Part shown: in pieces, positions 17,325 through 24,798 of the stretch | Position numbering within the stretch: the stretch's first letter is position 1 | Layout of the letters: the number at the start of each line of letters is the position of its first letter | Source of the DNA: Ichthyosporea sp. XGB-2017a | Lineage: Eukaryota > Opisthokonta > Ichthyosporea | Assembly: GCA_002811675.1 (NCBI GenBank) | Contig: PDIM01010401.1 | Coordinates: forward strand, 13,323 to 38,120 | Direction of reading: 5' to 3' | DNA: 24,798 nucleotides | The notes under the pieces: generated by a model | What the model saw: only the letters and a program-made list of their open reading frames with translations | Told to the model about the DNA's origin: nothing | Databases searched by the model: none | Position numbers and translations under genes: made by a program

Positions 17325-19628
17325 TTACAGTGAAAGCAAATCTATCAAGTTTCCTTTAGGCTGTTTCATGTGTTCCGGGAAAAATTGTAAAAGTTCTTCG
17401 TAGAGTTGGGTTCTTCGCTTATAGTGATCATTGTGTTCTACCCCAGACAGGCTAAGGTTTACTGATACAGGCGATTCAGGAACCATTTTGGAGTCATCGG
17501 GTGGAGAACCCACACTAGAACCAGCGCATGAAGATATGCGCTTTTGTTGAAACAGTGTTGAAGTCAACGACCGAAATTCAGCGCTCTCTTTCTTGCTTTC
17601 ATGGTTGACAGTTTCCGCCAAATCATTTTGAAGATACTTTAAAGCCTCCATTGAGTCTACCAAACATAATTCTCGGAACTTTTGTTTGCGGATAAGAAAC
17701 TGACTTCGTTTAAGAATCTTAGCAGTATTTGGCCGAACAAGCTTAAGAGACCAGAAATCATCTAGTCGAGTTTTGGGATTTCCAGTGTCACCTGGATTAC
17801 CACCAAACAAATAGTGAACCTTATTTCTGGAATCATAAACCAACTGATGGGCAAACCGCGGGCAAGGCTCCACGTTTCCCATCTTATTCCAATACTCTTG
17901 GTCTACGTGCTCATTTTGATATATACGTGTCCATTTATCTTTTTTGAGATTATAGACCCAGAATGAATTCTTCACCGTCTCCTGCGTACTATTCTTCTCC
18001 CGCATCAGTCCGGACAATACAAATACCTCATTTAAATCCTTATCGATGGTGGCACGCTGAGTAAAGCCCGCGTCAGGGCCCCCTTGTTTACTGCTATCCC
18101 GCGACATCTCATGCACTATCTGGCTATCAATATCATAAATGTAAAAGTCACTTAAATAGTCTTTGTTTCTTTGCCCTGCAAATATATAAAGTTGGCGAGT
18201 TTGTGAGTTGAGAAGCATACTGTGACCAATGCGTGACTTCAGCTGAATGCTATTTTGAGGCTGATTACCATCTGAGCGAAGAAGGGACCACTTTTCTGTC
18301 TTGCAATCATACAAATAGAGTCCACTATAGACATTTTCTGAATTACTAGAAGAAATTGTTCTTCCTCCAAATACATAAATTTGCTCTTTCTCAGTGTCTA
18401 CACACATTTGGTGATCATAAATCAGTTCAGGTCCACCTTCATTTGCCGTATTGGCAGACAGTTGCGCCCACGTTCCAAGCTGGATATCATATCGAAAGAA
18501 ATCAGATTTTAAATTGCTGGTAGCCCGAGACTCTGGGTCAACATATCTTCCCAAAGTGTATATTCTTCTTCTCACCGAGTCGTAGCACATTTTATGACAG
18601 CTACGAGGTCCTGGCCCTCCTTGTTCTCTTGTATCATCACTCAGCTTCTCCCATCGGTTATCAGCAATATCATACATCCACAAATCAACAAGATCCTTCT
18701 GCCCGTCCCAACCACCAAAGAGGAATAATTTACCTTCACTTGCCTCCATGCACATTTGGTGTCCGCCACGCATACCAGGGTACTCACTAGATGCCTGCCC
18801 ATCAAGATTTACAGGAGTGATTCTTGTCCACACAGGGGTGTATGTGCAGTCCGAAATATAATCGTCAAACAAAGAATCCCCAGCCGCAGATTTCATGATA
18901 TCTTCGCAAGCCTCAAAGTCACCGCTCAGCACAAGCTTTGTATGCAAATCAGTCAAAATAGGATTCTCCAGGCATATCTTTGTTCGTTTTTGCAGAGAAT
19001 CAAACGTATCCAAGTAATTCCGTTGCCGAAAATGCTTTAAGCACAAGCGTACAGCTTCCTTTTCTCTAAATGCATTGTAGTGCATCAACGCGTCATCAAC
19101 AATATCTTTATCGGAGATCCCTTGAAGCTGCACATACCAAATAGAAAAATTAAAGTTAGCGCCCCACGCCATGAGAGGCATAATCTTGATATAAAGACAT
19201 GGAAATACAACATCCATCGTCTTGTGTTTGAGTGGAAAAGTTTCCGGCTCATCATCGTTCCTCAATCCGCTATGTAACAACTCGATCATATTATTCTTGT
19301 TTAGGCCTCCAAATACCTTAAACTCTTTGAGATTACACACATGCACCTTATGGTACTTCCCAAAGGTGATTGTATGCACCACTGAGAGCTTATCCAGCTT
19401 CACCGTCACATATTGCATCTGATTATTTGACCCCGAAGACCATCTCGAGGACTGCTCCTGTGGTTTGTTAATAATGATATTGCGGGGATGGTATTGAGCG
19501 GAATGTGAGGACCAAGAATCGATCCCATATTGTAATTGCTGCTCCTTGCACCCTGATATCCTCGCTTTGGAACAGTTCCCAACACTCGAGATTGCCTTTG
19601 AAGTCGATTGAACAGGTTCTAACGACAT
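17325..19628 (-). CDS. MKLN1: Muskelin
   Basis: A 767-residue protein in one exon, close to the roughly 735 residues of animal muskelin. Muskelin is a cytoplasmic scaffold and, in animals, a substrate-linked subunit of the CTLH/GID ubiquitin ligase complex. The family order is intact: an N-terminal discoidin-like domain (about 35-170, with YGIDSWSSHSAQYHPRNII), a LisH then CTLH region (about 172-250, DALMHYNAFREKEAVRLCLK), six kelch repeats (about 285-660, each with FGG, FAG or similar and GGP/GPRSCHKM turns), and a helical C-terminal part that includes the conserved REL-type segment after the propeller. A Ser-rich insert (about 690-725) precedes the last helix. The ATG at 19626-19628 fits the domain start. 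It converges with the aminotransferase gene and diverges from the first homeodomain gene, with 357 bases between the two ATGs. Confidence 0.93.
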   Translation of the reverse strand: MSLEPVQSTSKAISSVGNCSKARISGCKEQQLQYGIDSWSSHSAQYHPRNIIINKPQEQSSRWSSGSNNQMQYVTVKLDKLSVVHTITFGKYHKVHVCNLKEFKVFGGLNKNNMIELLHSGLRNDDEPETFPLKHKTMDVVFPCLYIKIMPLMAWGANFNFSIWYVQLQGISDKDIVDDALMHYNAFREKEAVRLCLKHFRQRNYLDTFDSLQKRTKICLENPILTDLHTKLVLSGDFEACEDIMKSAAGDSLFDDYISDCTYTPVWTRITPVNLDGQASSEYPGMRGGHQMCMEASEGKLFLFGGWDGQKDLVDLWMYDIADNRWEKLSDDTREQGGPGPRSCHKMCYDSVRRRIYTLGRYVDPESRATSNLKSDFFRYDIQLGTWAQLSANTANEGGPELIYDHQMCVDTEKEQIYVFGGRTISSSNSENVYSGLYLYDCKTEKWSLLRSDGNQPQNSIQLKSRIGHSMLLNSQTRQLYIFAGQRNKDYLSDFYIYDIDSQIVHEMSRDSSKQGGPDAGFTQRATIDKDLNEVFVLSGLMREKNSTQETVKNSFWVYNLKKDKWTRIYQNEHVDQEYWNKMGNVEPCPRFAHQLVYDSRNKVHYLFGGNPGDTGNPKTRLDDFWSLKLVRPNTAKILKRSQFLIRKQKFRELCLVDSMEALKYLQNDLAETVNHESKKESAEFRSLTSTLFQQKRISSCAGSSVGSPPDDSKMVPESPVSVNLSLSGVEHNDHYKRRTQLYEELLQFFPEHMKQPKGNLIDLLSL

Positions 19629-19781
19629 GACTATCTTTTTTTTTGTTTGATCGATCTTCTTGTGTACAAAAGTGTGCTTTTCTTTCTCTGTAGTGACTCA
19701 AAATATGAATTGCTTCTTTTTTTTCTGTAGGGTTGGATTTTCCCCTTTCTTTTCTTCCTCTTCCTTCTTTAACTCCTTTCG

Positions 19782-19812
<31 letters not shown>

Positions 19813-19854
19813 AGCTTTTTTTTTTTTTTTGTTCTGCCAAAGAATTTTTTTTTT
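19782..19854. repeat. A29-GGAGC-T15 element, copy 1
   Basis: A29, GGAGC, T15, then GTTCTGCCAAAGAA and T10. A near-identical arrangement occurs at 24751-24798. The A and T arms could pair into a hairpin. It sits at the middle of the divergent promoter. Confidence 0.7.
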
Positions 19855-19901
19855 CTGATATTACCTGATTTGTATTTTGTGTTTGTTTTATGATGTAGCA
19901 A

Positions 19902-19966
19902 GGGAGAAGGAGAGAGAGAGAGAGAGAGAGGGGGAGAGAGAGAGAGAGAGACAGAGAGAGAGAAGG
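19902..19966. repeat. GA/AG microsatellite in the leader of homeodomain gene A
   Basis: About 65 bases of AG repeats, interrupted by GGGG and ACAG, ending about 20 bases before the ATG at 19986. Purine-only on the coding strand, it is probably in the 5' untranslated region. Confidence 0.85.
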
Positions 19967-19985
19967 AATACAATATTGATTCATT

Positions 19986-21845
19986 ATGACCAAGAGAAAA
20001 TATTCGTCGAAGCAGACAGATGATCCAGTTGTGGTTAGTCTGGAAGAGTGGTTTGCGAAGCGTGCTGATCTTCCTTTTATGACGAGCTCCGAGGTGAGTA
20101 CAATGTGTGCACGCACGTCAATGACCACAGAGCAGTTACAGAATTGGTTTGTTCTGGCACGGCGACGATTGGATGCGCATCTGGTAAAGAAACGGGCAAA
20201 GAGGAAATCAAAGGCGAGCATAAAGGAGAAAGAAGGGAGTGGTGAGGAGGGTGGGGAAGGGAAGAAAGGGCAGTCAATGAAGACTAATGCTTCAAATTGT
20301 AATAATAATAGTACTAATAATAATAATAATAATCAGAATCAGAATCAGAATCAGAATCAGAATCAGAATCAGAATCAGAATCAGAATCAGAATCAGAATC
20401 ATAAGAAGAATCCTCCTGAGAAGCAAATTGAAAACACAGAATCTCCCGCACAGGAAGAATCGCATTTGTGGGATTTTAAAAAGTTTTCCCCATCGTCATC
20501 CCCGCCACCGATTTCTCCTCCTTCTTATTCGTCCTCTCGCTCTTCCGTGAACTCTTCTGTGTCTTCACTAACATCCTCCCATTCTTCCGGTTTTGACAAA
20601 GCGACTGTTGCTGATGACGACGACGATGTGTTGCCAATGAGGTCATCTCCCCTGAAAAATTCTTTCATTCGGCCCTATAAACCGCAGATGCCGCTTAAAT
20701 CAGCACTTGCGAAGCATTCGATATTTGAGAAGAAATACAGTGTTAGTAATAGCAATATTGACAGTCGTGATAGCCCTTCGGAGGGTGTTGGTAGAGATGA
20801 AGAAAAGGAAGGAGAGGAAACACTTCAACATGAAGAAGAGGGGCGGGAGTCGAAGGGACAGAAAAGGCAGGTGACGATATGCGAAACGGCCAAAACGGGT
20901 GCTGATCATAAGGTATGGAAGATTAAAAAAAGTGCAATGGGATGGTTTAGTCCTGAAGTGTTGAGGTTCTTAAACAAATGGTGTCAGAGACGGCCATCTA
21001 TATTTTATGGTTATCAAAGTATGACCGAGGAACAAGAAAAGGTGTTGTGTAGGGACACGGGGCTTTCTCGAGAACAGTTGTGTACTTGGTGTGCGGACTG
21101 TAGAAAGGGAGTAAGTGAAGAACCGAAAGGAAGGGCACAGAATTTAGGAATTAGTGAAAGAGCGGCTAATGCTGTGTTTGCTAGTATTGGGCAAAGCCTG
21201 CCTCAACCCTTTGAGAAAGAGGAAAAAGAGTGGACCGAGCTGTCAAATAGGAGCGGGTTGAGTGTGGACAAAGTAAAATCAGTATACAGTCAGTGCTGTG
21301 AATTGTGGCTTAAAAAAGTCAAGAATCAGAAGGGGTGGCATTATACTTGGGTAAATTTTGCAATTCTGAAGAAAAGCATAGGAACTAAAACTCATTCAAT
21401 ACTGAAACAATGGCTCGTTGGCCATTTGGAAAAACCGTTCCCATCAGGGGAAGAGAAGCTAAAGCTGAGTTTTGATACGGGCCTTACTGTGGATGAAGTG
21501 AGTACTTGGTTTTTCTCTAACCGATCTAGGCTACTGTCAACTGTCAGTGTGGACGGGAAGCTATGCTATGTTAACCGAGAAGCAAAAGATGGTAAAGAAT
21601 TTGGTGTGGATGGGGCAGCAAAAGCGAACGATAAAGAGAAAAATGAAGCAGCCTCGGCTTTAAGACAGCAACCAGACCCCCAAATCGATAGTGGAATGCA
21701 CAAATATCTTTTGAACTGGGTGGAGCGAAACCCCGACGTGACTATTGACGATGAAAAACAGATGAAGAAGCTTATTGCCATCACCCAACTGGAGAAATCG
21801 AGCCTGAAGGCCTGGTTGCAGGACTATGGAAAAAAACCTAACTGA
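19986..21845 (+). CDS. Protein A: about five tandem divergent TALE-type homeodomain modules
   Basis: A 619-residue, single-exon protein. TALE homeodomains are three-helix DNA-binding domains with a three-residue extension between helices 1 and 2. Modules, by helix-3 Trp48 position: A1 (W54, NWFVLARRRL), A2 (W368, TWCADCRKG), A3 (V433, SVYSQCCEL), A4 (W508, TWFFSNRSRL) and A5 (W610, AWLQDYGKK). A4 has the TALE-type KPFPSGEEK loop. A2, A3 and A5 are weak and rest on spacing. In every module the base-reading Asn51 is replaced (L, D, Q, S, D), and Arg53 is lost in A3 and A5, so classic sequence-specific binding is doubtful. Between A1 and A2 lie a basic stretch (possible nuclear signal), Asn and Gln-Asn repeats (about 105-138), a Ser/Pro-rich part and acidic patches. 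It is followed in the same direction by paralogue B. A transcriptional partner or dominant-negative role is inference. Confidence 0.72.
   Translation: MTKRKYSSKQTDDPVVVSLEEWFAKRADLPFMTSSEVSTMCARTSMTTEQLQNWFVLARRRLDAHLVKKRAKRKSKASIKEKEGSGEEGGEGKKGQSMKTNASNCNNNSTNNNNNNQNQNQNQNQNQNQNQNQNQNQNHKKNPPEKQIENTESPAQEESHLWDFKKFSPSSSPPPISPPSYSSSRSSVNSSVSSLTSSHSSGFDKATVADDDDDVLPMRSSPLKNSFIRPYKPQMPLKSALAKHSIFEKKYSVSNSNIDSRDSPSEGVGRDEEKEGEETLQHEEEGRESKGQKRQVTICETAKTGADHKVWKIKKSAMGWFSPEVLRFLNKWCQRRPSIFYGYQSMTEEQEKVLCRDTGLSREQLCTWCADCRKGVSEEPKGRAQNLGISERAANAVFASIGQSLPQPFEKEEKEWTELSNRSGLSVDKVKSVYSQCCELWLKKVKNQKGWHYTWVNFAILKKSIGTKTHSILKQWLVGHLEKPFPSGEEKLKLSFDTGLTVDEVSTWFFSNRSRLLSTVSVDGKLCYVNREAKDGKEFGVDGAAKANDKEKNEAASALRQQPDPQIDSGMHKYLLNWVERNPDVTIDDEKQMKKLIAITQLEKSSLKAWLQDYGKKPN
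20334..20399 (+). repeat. In-frame hexanucleotide repeat CAGAAT x11 encoding (Gln-Asn)11
   Basis: Eleven exact copies of CAGAAT, following an AAT-rich run that encodes Asn. It is likely to vary in length between strains without breaking the frame. The resulting Gln/Asn-rich tract is prion-like in composition. Confidence 0.95.
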
Positions 21846-22099
21846 GTCTTGGTAAAGAAAAAGAAAGGAAATGGAAAAGGAAAAAGAAAGAAAAAGAAGA
21901 GGTTTACTGACAAAGAAATGCCTTTACGAAATGCTTTGTAAGACTGAACTCGGTCTTTGCTTTGTGTTTCGCGCACTGTACAACACCGCACATGTATTTT
22001 CTCCAAAGTATTTGTATCAATATATCTTATCTTATTTAATTGTGTTATTTATTGTAATATTTACTGCACTGTATTTATGAAGTTAAAGTGGATTGCTTT

Positions 22100-22153
<54 letters not shown>

Positions 22154-22329
22154 CCTTGTCTTTTTTCCTTTTCTTTTTTTATTCAATTCATTAGTTACTT
22201 CTTACTCTCTGTTCCCTTCACGTACAGCAAAACACGCGCACAGGACGAGAGGGGGGTCGGGGGAAATCAGAAAAAGCAAAACGAAACAAAAGCGACAAAG
22301 ACTGGCAAGAGCGATAACAAAAACAAGAC
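21846..22329. other. Spacer between homeodomain genes A and B
   Basis: 484 bases with no AATAAA on the plus strand. Holds a purine-rich start, a GTAAGA donor-like site at 21938, a T49 tract (22105-22153), and a pyrimidine stretch ending in TTCATTAG (AG at 22193-22194), 135 bases before the ATG of B. The donor and acceptor could bound a 257-base leader intron of B, or the acceptor alone could serve trans-splicing. Short open frames here are T-rich noise. Confidence 0.5.
22105..22153 (+). promoter_or_regulatory. T49 homopolymer upstream of homeodomain gene B
   Basis: Forty-nine T, 177-225 bases before the ATG at 22330, followed by more pyrimidine and an AG. It matches the pattern before other genes in the window. 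Confidence 0.55.
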
Positions 22330-24372
22330 ATGGTGGTGATGGAAGAAAAAGAACAGGTTGATTCTAATTTGAGTCAACTGAAGTCAACTCCAGAAGTTGC
22401 AGATGAATTCCATCGTGCGACTGACACGAGTAAGAACAAGAACAAAAATAAGAATGAGGATTTCTTGTCTGAAGTTCATACTTTCAAGAAGAAAAAAACT
22501 ATGTTGGGGGTAGAAGAAGCGACTGTGACACCACCGCAAAGGGGACCAGATCATATTGAGGGGATTTTGAGAACACCAAATGAAGTGGGGGGTGATTGTA
22601 GCAAGGATAAAAGGGACAGTGCAGGACAAATGAGGGGATCCACGGAGGTGTGTGGAGGACTTGTGAATGAGGGCGTATCAACGGAGAACACTCAGAAAAG
22701 GAGGGTAGGAGAAGCCGAGAAGATGACTGAAGCGGGGAAGGGAGACAAGAAGACGACTGCGAATGATATCAAAAGTGTTGTTGATGCTGCCTTATTGGAT
22801 AGTGGAAGTGAGGAAGAAAGAGAGCTTCTGCTTTATTCCAATGCTATGAAGCGGGCATTGAGGAATGTGAATAGTGATGATGAAGATGAACAAGCAGCAA
22901 CTATGCTTGCAAAGAAGGCCACATGTTGGGGAAATGGCAGTGATACAGATAGCTCTACTATGAGTGATACCGACGGCAGTGGCAATGATGATGTTTATGG
23001 GGTCGGGCCTGGTGATGGTCCTGTGCGTCTCAGTAGAACATGTTCGTCTGTTAGTCTTTGGAGTGCTGGTTTAGGTCGAACAAGGTGTACATCTGACGAC
23101 CGCCAGGGGGCTGTTGGCCGTGACATGAGTGATGAGAGCTTTAGTGGTAGTAGTGATGAAGATGACATTGGGGAAGAGTGGACCTCAATGAATTGGAAAG
23201 AGTGCGGGGAGGAAAATATCACTGGCGAATTTGCCACGGCCGCTCTTCATGGAGATACCGATTATTTGAGCAATGGGGGTGCCACAATAATTTCGAAAAA
23301 GCGACGCCCTGGTGGGGTTGGAATAAGAAAAAAGTACCTAGACCCAGAAGTAAAGGAAATACTGAAAGAGTGGTTATTTAGTCGCCCTAAGAACCCTCAC
23401 CCGAATGAAGAGGAGTTGCTCGATTTGTGTAAAAAGACTGGCTTAACAAGAAAGGTTGTATCACAGTGGTTTCGCAATTCGATTCGAAATCTACTTATTA
23501 AACATGTCGATAGCAATGGCGAAGTGTCATACAGCCAAAGACCCTTGAAGGTGCGACGTAGTATTGCGGACTTGGATAGCAAAGGAATACTTGCGGGATG
23601 GATGGCAAAGCATTCAAACTTTCCATACCCGAGTAGGGGGGAAAAAATAGAACTGGGCAAGCTGAGTGATCTTTCCAAGGAAGCTGTTGATTCTTGGTTC
23701 TATAATGCACGACGGGAAAGTACACACAAGGCCAAACCAAATGCACAGGGAGATGTTAAAAATGAAAGTGGGGGGGCAGAGGGTACTAAAGCAGATAAGA
23801 CGACGCTGGAAAGCAACGAAAACATGTCCGCTGCTCGTGAAGAGATGCATGAAGAAGTACTTAATGGTGATAATAAGAAGCGGGTGGCCTTGAAAAAAAA
23901 GACGAAGGATGGTAGTTGTAGACGCGAATCTGTAGATAAAGGCGCGCCAAGTGCCTTTAAGGAATGGCTTGTGGATCACTTAGATAACCCATTCCCAAGC
24001 GAAAGTGAAGTCTCATCACTAGCGGATCAGCTTGGAATGACAGCAGAACAAGTAACATCCTCAATGAGGAAGACCAGAAAAAGCCTCTTGATGAAAGCCC
24101 GCTCCAAAGCGCAGACTCAGTATATTGTGAAGCCAAAACCCCAGAGGACAATGCTAAAGCCGGATAAACAGAAGATATTAATTGACTGGCTGTTCGCTCA
24201 TCTTGGCAATCCTTATCCATCTCTTAAGGAGAAAAGAGAAATGTGCAAGCTTGTGGATGTTGAGAAGGATAAATTGGACACATGGTTTGGTAATGCAAGG
24301 CGTGACTTGCTCTACAAGGACGAGTTTGGACAGTTTTGCGTCAGGGAGAGAGGAACGAGGCGCCTAGGATAG
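22330..24372 (+). CDS. Protein B: four tandem TALE-type homeodomains
   Basis: A 680-residue, single-exon protein. Residues 1-330 are disordered: basic N-terminus, then Ser/Asp/Glu-rich stretches (about 155-310) that could act as an activation region. Four modules follow: B1 (about 335-395, NPHPNEEE loop, SQWFRNSIRN), B2 (410-468, FPYPSRGEK, SWFYNARRES), B3 (538-593, NPFPSESEV, SSMRKTRK) and B4 (609-667, NPYPSLKEK, TWFGNARRDL). The PYP-type loop marks them as TALE homeodomains (the class of PBX, MEIS, KNOX, BELL). Asn51 is kept in B1, B2 and B4 (N383, N459, N655); Arg53 is kept in B2 and B4 but is Ile in B1. B3 has lost Trp48, Phe49 and Asn51. So B2 and B4 look able to bind DNA, B1 perhaps, B3 not. 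I know of no described family with four TALE domains in a row. It is paralogous to the upstream gene. The ATG at 22330 is followed by another in frame at 22339. Confidence 0.85.
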   Translation: MVVMEEKEQVDSNLSQLKSTPEVADEFHRATDTSKNKNKNKNEDFLSEVHTFKKKKTMLGVEEATVTPPQRGPDHIEGILRTPNEVGGDCSKDKRDSAGQMRGSTEVCGGLVNEGVSTENTQKRRVGEAEKMTEAGKGDKKTTANDIKSVVDAALLDSGSEEERELLLYSNAMKRALRNVNSDDEDEQAATMLAKKATCWGNGSDTDSSTMSDTDGSGNDDVYGVGPGDGPVRLSRTCSSVSLWSAGLGRTRCTSDDRQGAVGRDMSDESFSGSSDEDDIGEEWTSMNWKECGEENITGEFATAALHGDTDYLSNGGATIISKKRRPGGVGIRKKYLDPEVKEILKEWLFSRPKNPHPNEEELLDLCKKTGLTRKVVSQWFRNSIRNLLIKHVDSNGEVSYSQRPLKVRRSIADLDSKGILAGWMAKHSNFPYPSRGEKIELGKLSDLSKEAVDSWFYNARRESTHKAKPNAQGDVKNESGGAEGTKADKTTLESNENMSAAREEMHEEVLNGDNKKRVALKKKTKDGSCRRESVDKGAPSAFKEWLVDHLDNPFPSESEVSSLADQLGMTAEQVTSSMRKTRKSLLMKARSKAQTQYIVKPKPQRTMLKPDKQKILIDWLFAHLGNPYPSLKEKREMCKLVDVEKDKLDTWFGNARRDLLYKDEFGQFCVRERGTRRLG

Positions 24373-24664
24373 TCTTATAGCCAACTGAAACTGTGTAAAT
24401 ATCATACAAACCACACTTAGAAGACAGAGAGACATAAAAAAAGAAGGGGAAAAGACTGTTAACCCTCTCTCTCTTTCGCACCCCCTTCTCTGTGTCTCTA
24501 TCTCTCTGTGTGTTTCTCTTTCTCCATACATGAAATGCATAAGTTTGTTTCACTTTGCCGAAGTTGCACCTAGTCTTGTATCTATGTCTTTTGAATTTTG
24601 AATTGTTGCATTTTTCTTTGTCTTTGTTTTTTTTCTTTTTGTTTTCGTTCCCATCTGGACAAAT
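24373..24664 (+). other. 3' untranslated region of homeodomain gene B
   Basis: Purine-rich start, then a CT-rich microsatellite (about 24461-24523, CTCT and TGTG steps), then T-rich sequence up to the AATAAA. No coding sequence is seen. Confidence 0.6.
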
Positions 24665-24670
24665 AATAAA
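24665..24670 (+). terminator. Poly(A) signal AATAAA, homeodomain gene B
   Basis: First canonical AATAAA on the plus strand after the stop at 24372, 292 bases downstream. It would also serve gene A if the two are co-transcribed. Confidence 0.6.
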
Positions 24671-24740
24671 TAAGCCCCGGGAAGCCAAAAAGAAATACAA
24701 AAAAATTATTTGAAGGAAATTCGAAACAACAAAACAGCCG

Positions 24741-24798
24741 AAAAAAAGAAAAAAAGGAGCTTTTTTTTTTTTTTTGTTTTCCAAAAAAATTTTTTTTT
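24741..24798. repeat. A-rich-GGAGC-T15 element, copy 2 (runs to window end)
   Basis: A-rich arm, GGAGC, exactly T15, then GTTTTCCAAAAAAA and T9. It repeats the arrangement at 19799-19854 (which has GTTCTGCCAAAGAA). By analogy it may mark the promoter of a gene beyond the window. Confidence 0.65.

Larger units (their letters stand above)
19629..19985. promoter_or_regulatory. Bidirectional promoter region between muskelin and homeodomain gene A
   Basis: The two start codons are 357 bases apart, reading away from each other. The centre is an A29 run (19782-19810), then GGAGC, then T15 (19816-19830), so each gene sees a T tract on its own coding strand. A GA microsatellite lies next to gene A. 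An acceptor-like TTTTATGATGTAG (AG at 19897-19898) precedes gene A by 87 bases. Confidence 0.6.

Noticed and set aside
1-24798. tRNA, rRNA or CRISPR features
   Set aside because: No cloverleaf with conserved T-loop, no rRNA-like block and no regularly spaced direct repeats were seen by eye; a tRNAscan or Infernal run would be decisive.

Overview
This is gene-dense nuclear DNA from a eukaryote, probably a unicellular one. It has short GT-AG introns with GTAAG donors, AATAAA poly(A) signals close behind most stop codons, standard stop codons (TAA, TGA and TAG are all used), very long A/T homopolymers between genes, and typical eukaryotic regulators. Most genes have no intron. A CAPS/Munc13-type exocytosis protein together with muskelin points to the opisthokont side of the tree (a unicellular holozoan or early fungus). 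That placement is inference; I cannot name the organism.

Layout from left to right: a CAF1/POP2 (CNOT7-type) deadenylase (+, 168-1004); a large C2 + MUN protein of CAPS/Munc13 type (+, 2417-6283); a nuclear-looking kelch protein with a PIP-box-like motif and an unfamiliar N-terminal domain (+, 6883-8751); a poorly resolved stretch with a possible decayed or spliced small gene (8934-9400); a secreted coiled-coil protein with a ten-cysteine tail (+, 9996-10841); the 5' end of a further gene running into an 882-base assembly gap (11087-11211), with an AATAAA plus A33 structure on the far side; a secreted six-exon protein of unknown family that I assembled by splicing (+, 12615-15021); a three-exon aspartate aminotransferase (+, 15503-16955); muskelin (-, 17325-19628); and two adjacent, same-direction, intronless genes for proteins made of repeated TALE-type homeodomains (+, 19986-21845 and 22330-24372).

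The homeodomain pair is the standout. The downstream protein has four TALE modules, three of which keep Asn51. The upstream protein has about five modules, and none keeps Asn51. Several modules in both share an extra tail after helix 3, so the two look like paralogues built by repeated duplication of one extended module. They may be a DNA-binding protein and a partner that has lost base recognition. No AATAAA lies between them, so they may share a transcript.

Two patterns span the window. All seven introns I could resolve are phase 1. Nearly every gene also has a long sense-strand T tract within about 300 bases upstream of its ATG, usually followed by an AG; this could be a promoter poly(dA:dT) element or the pyrimidine tract of leader splicing.
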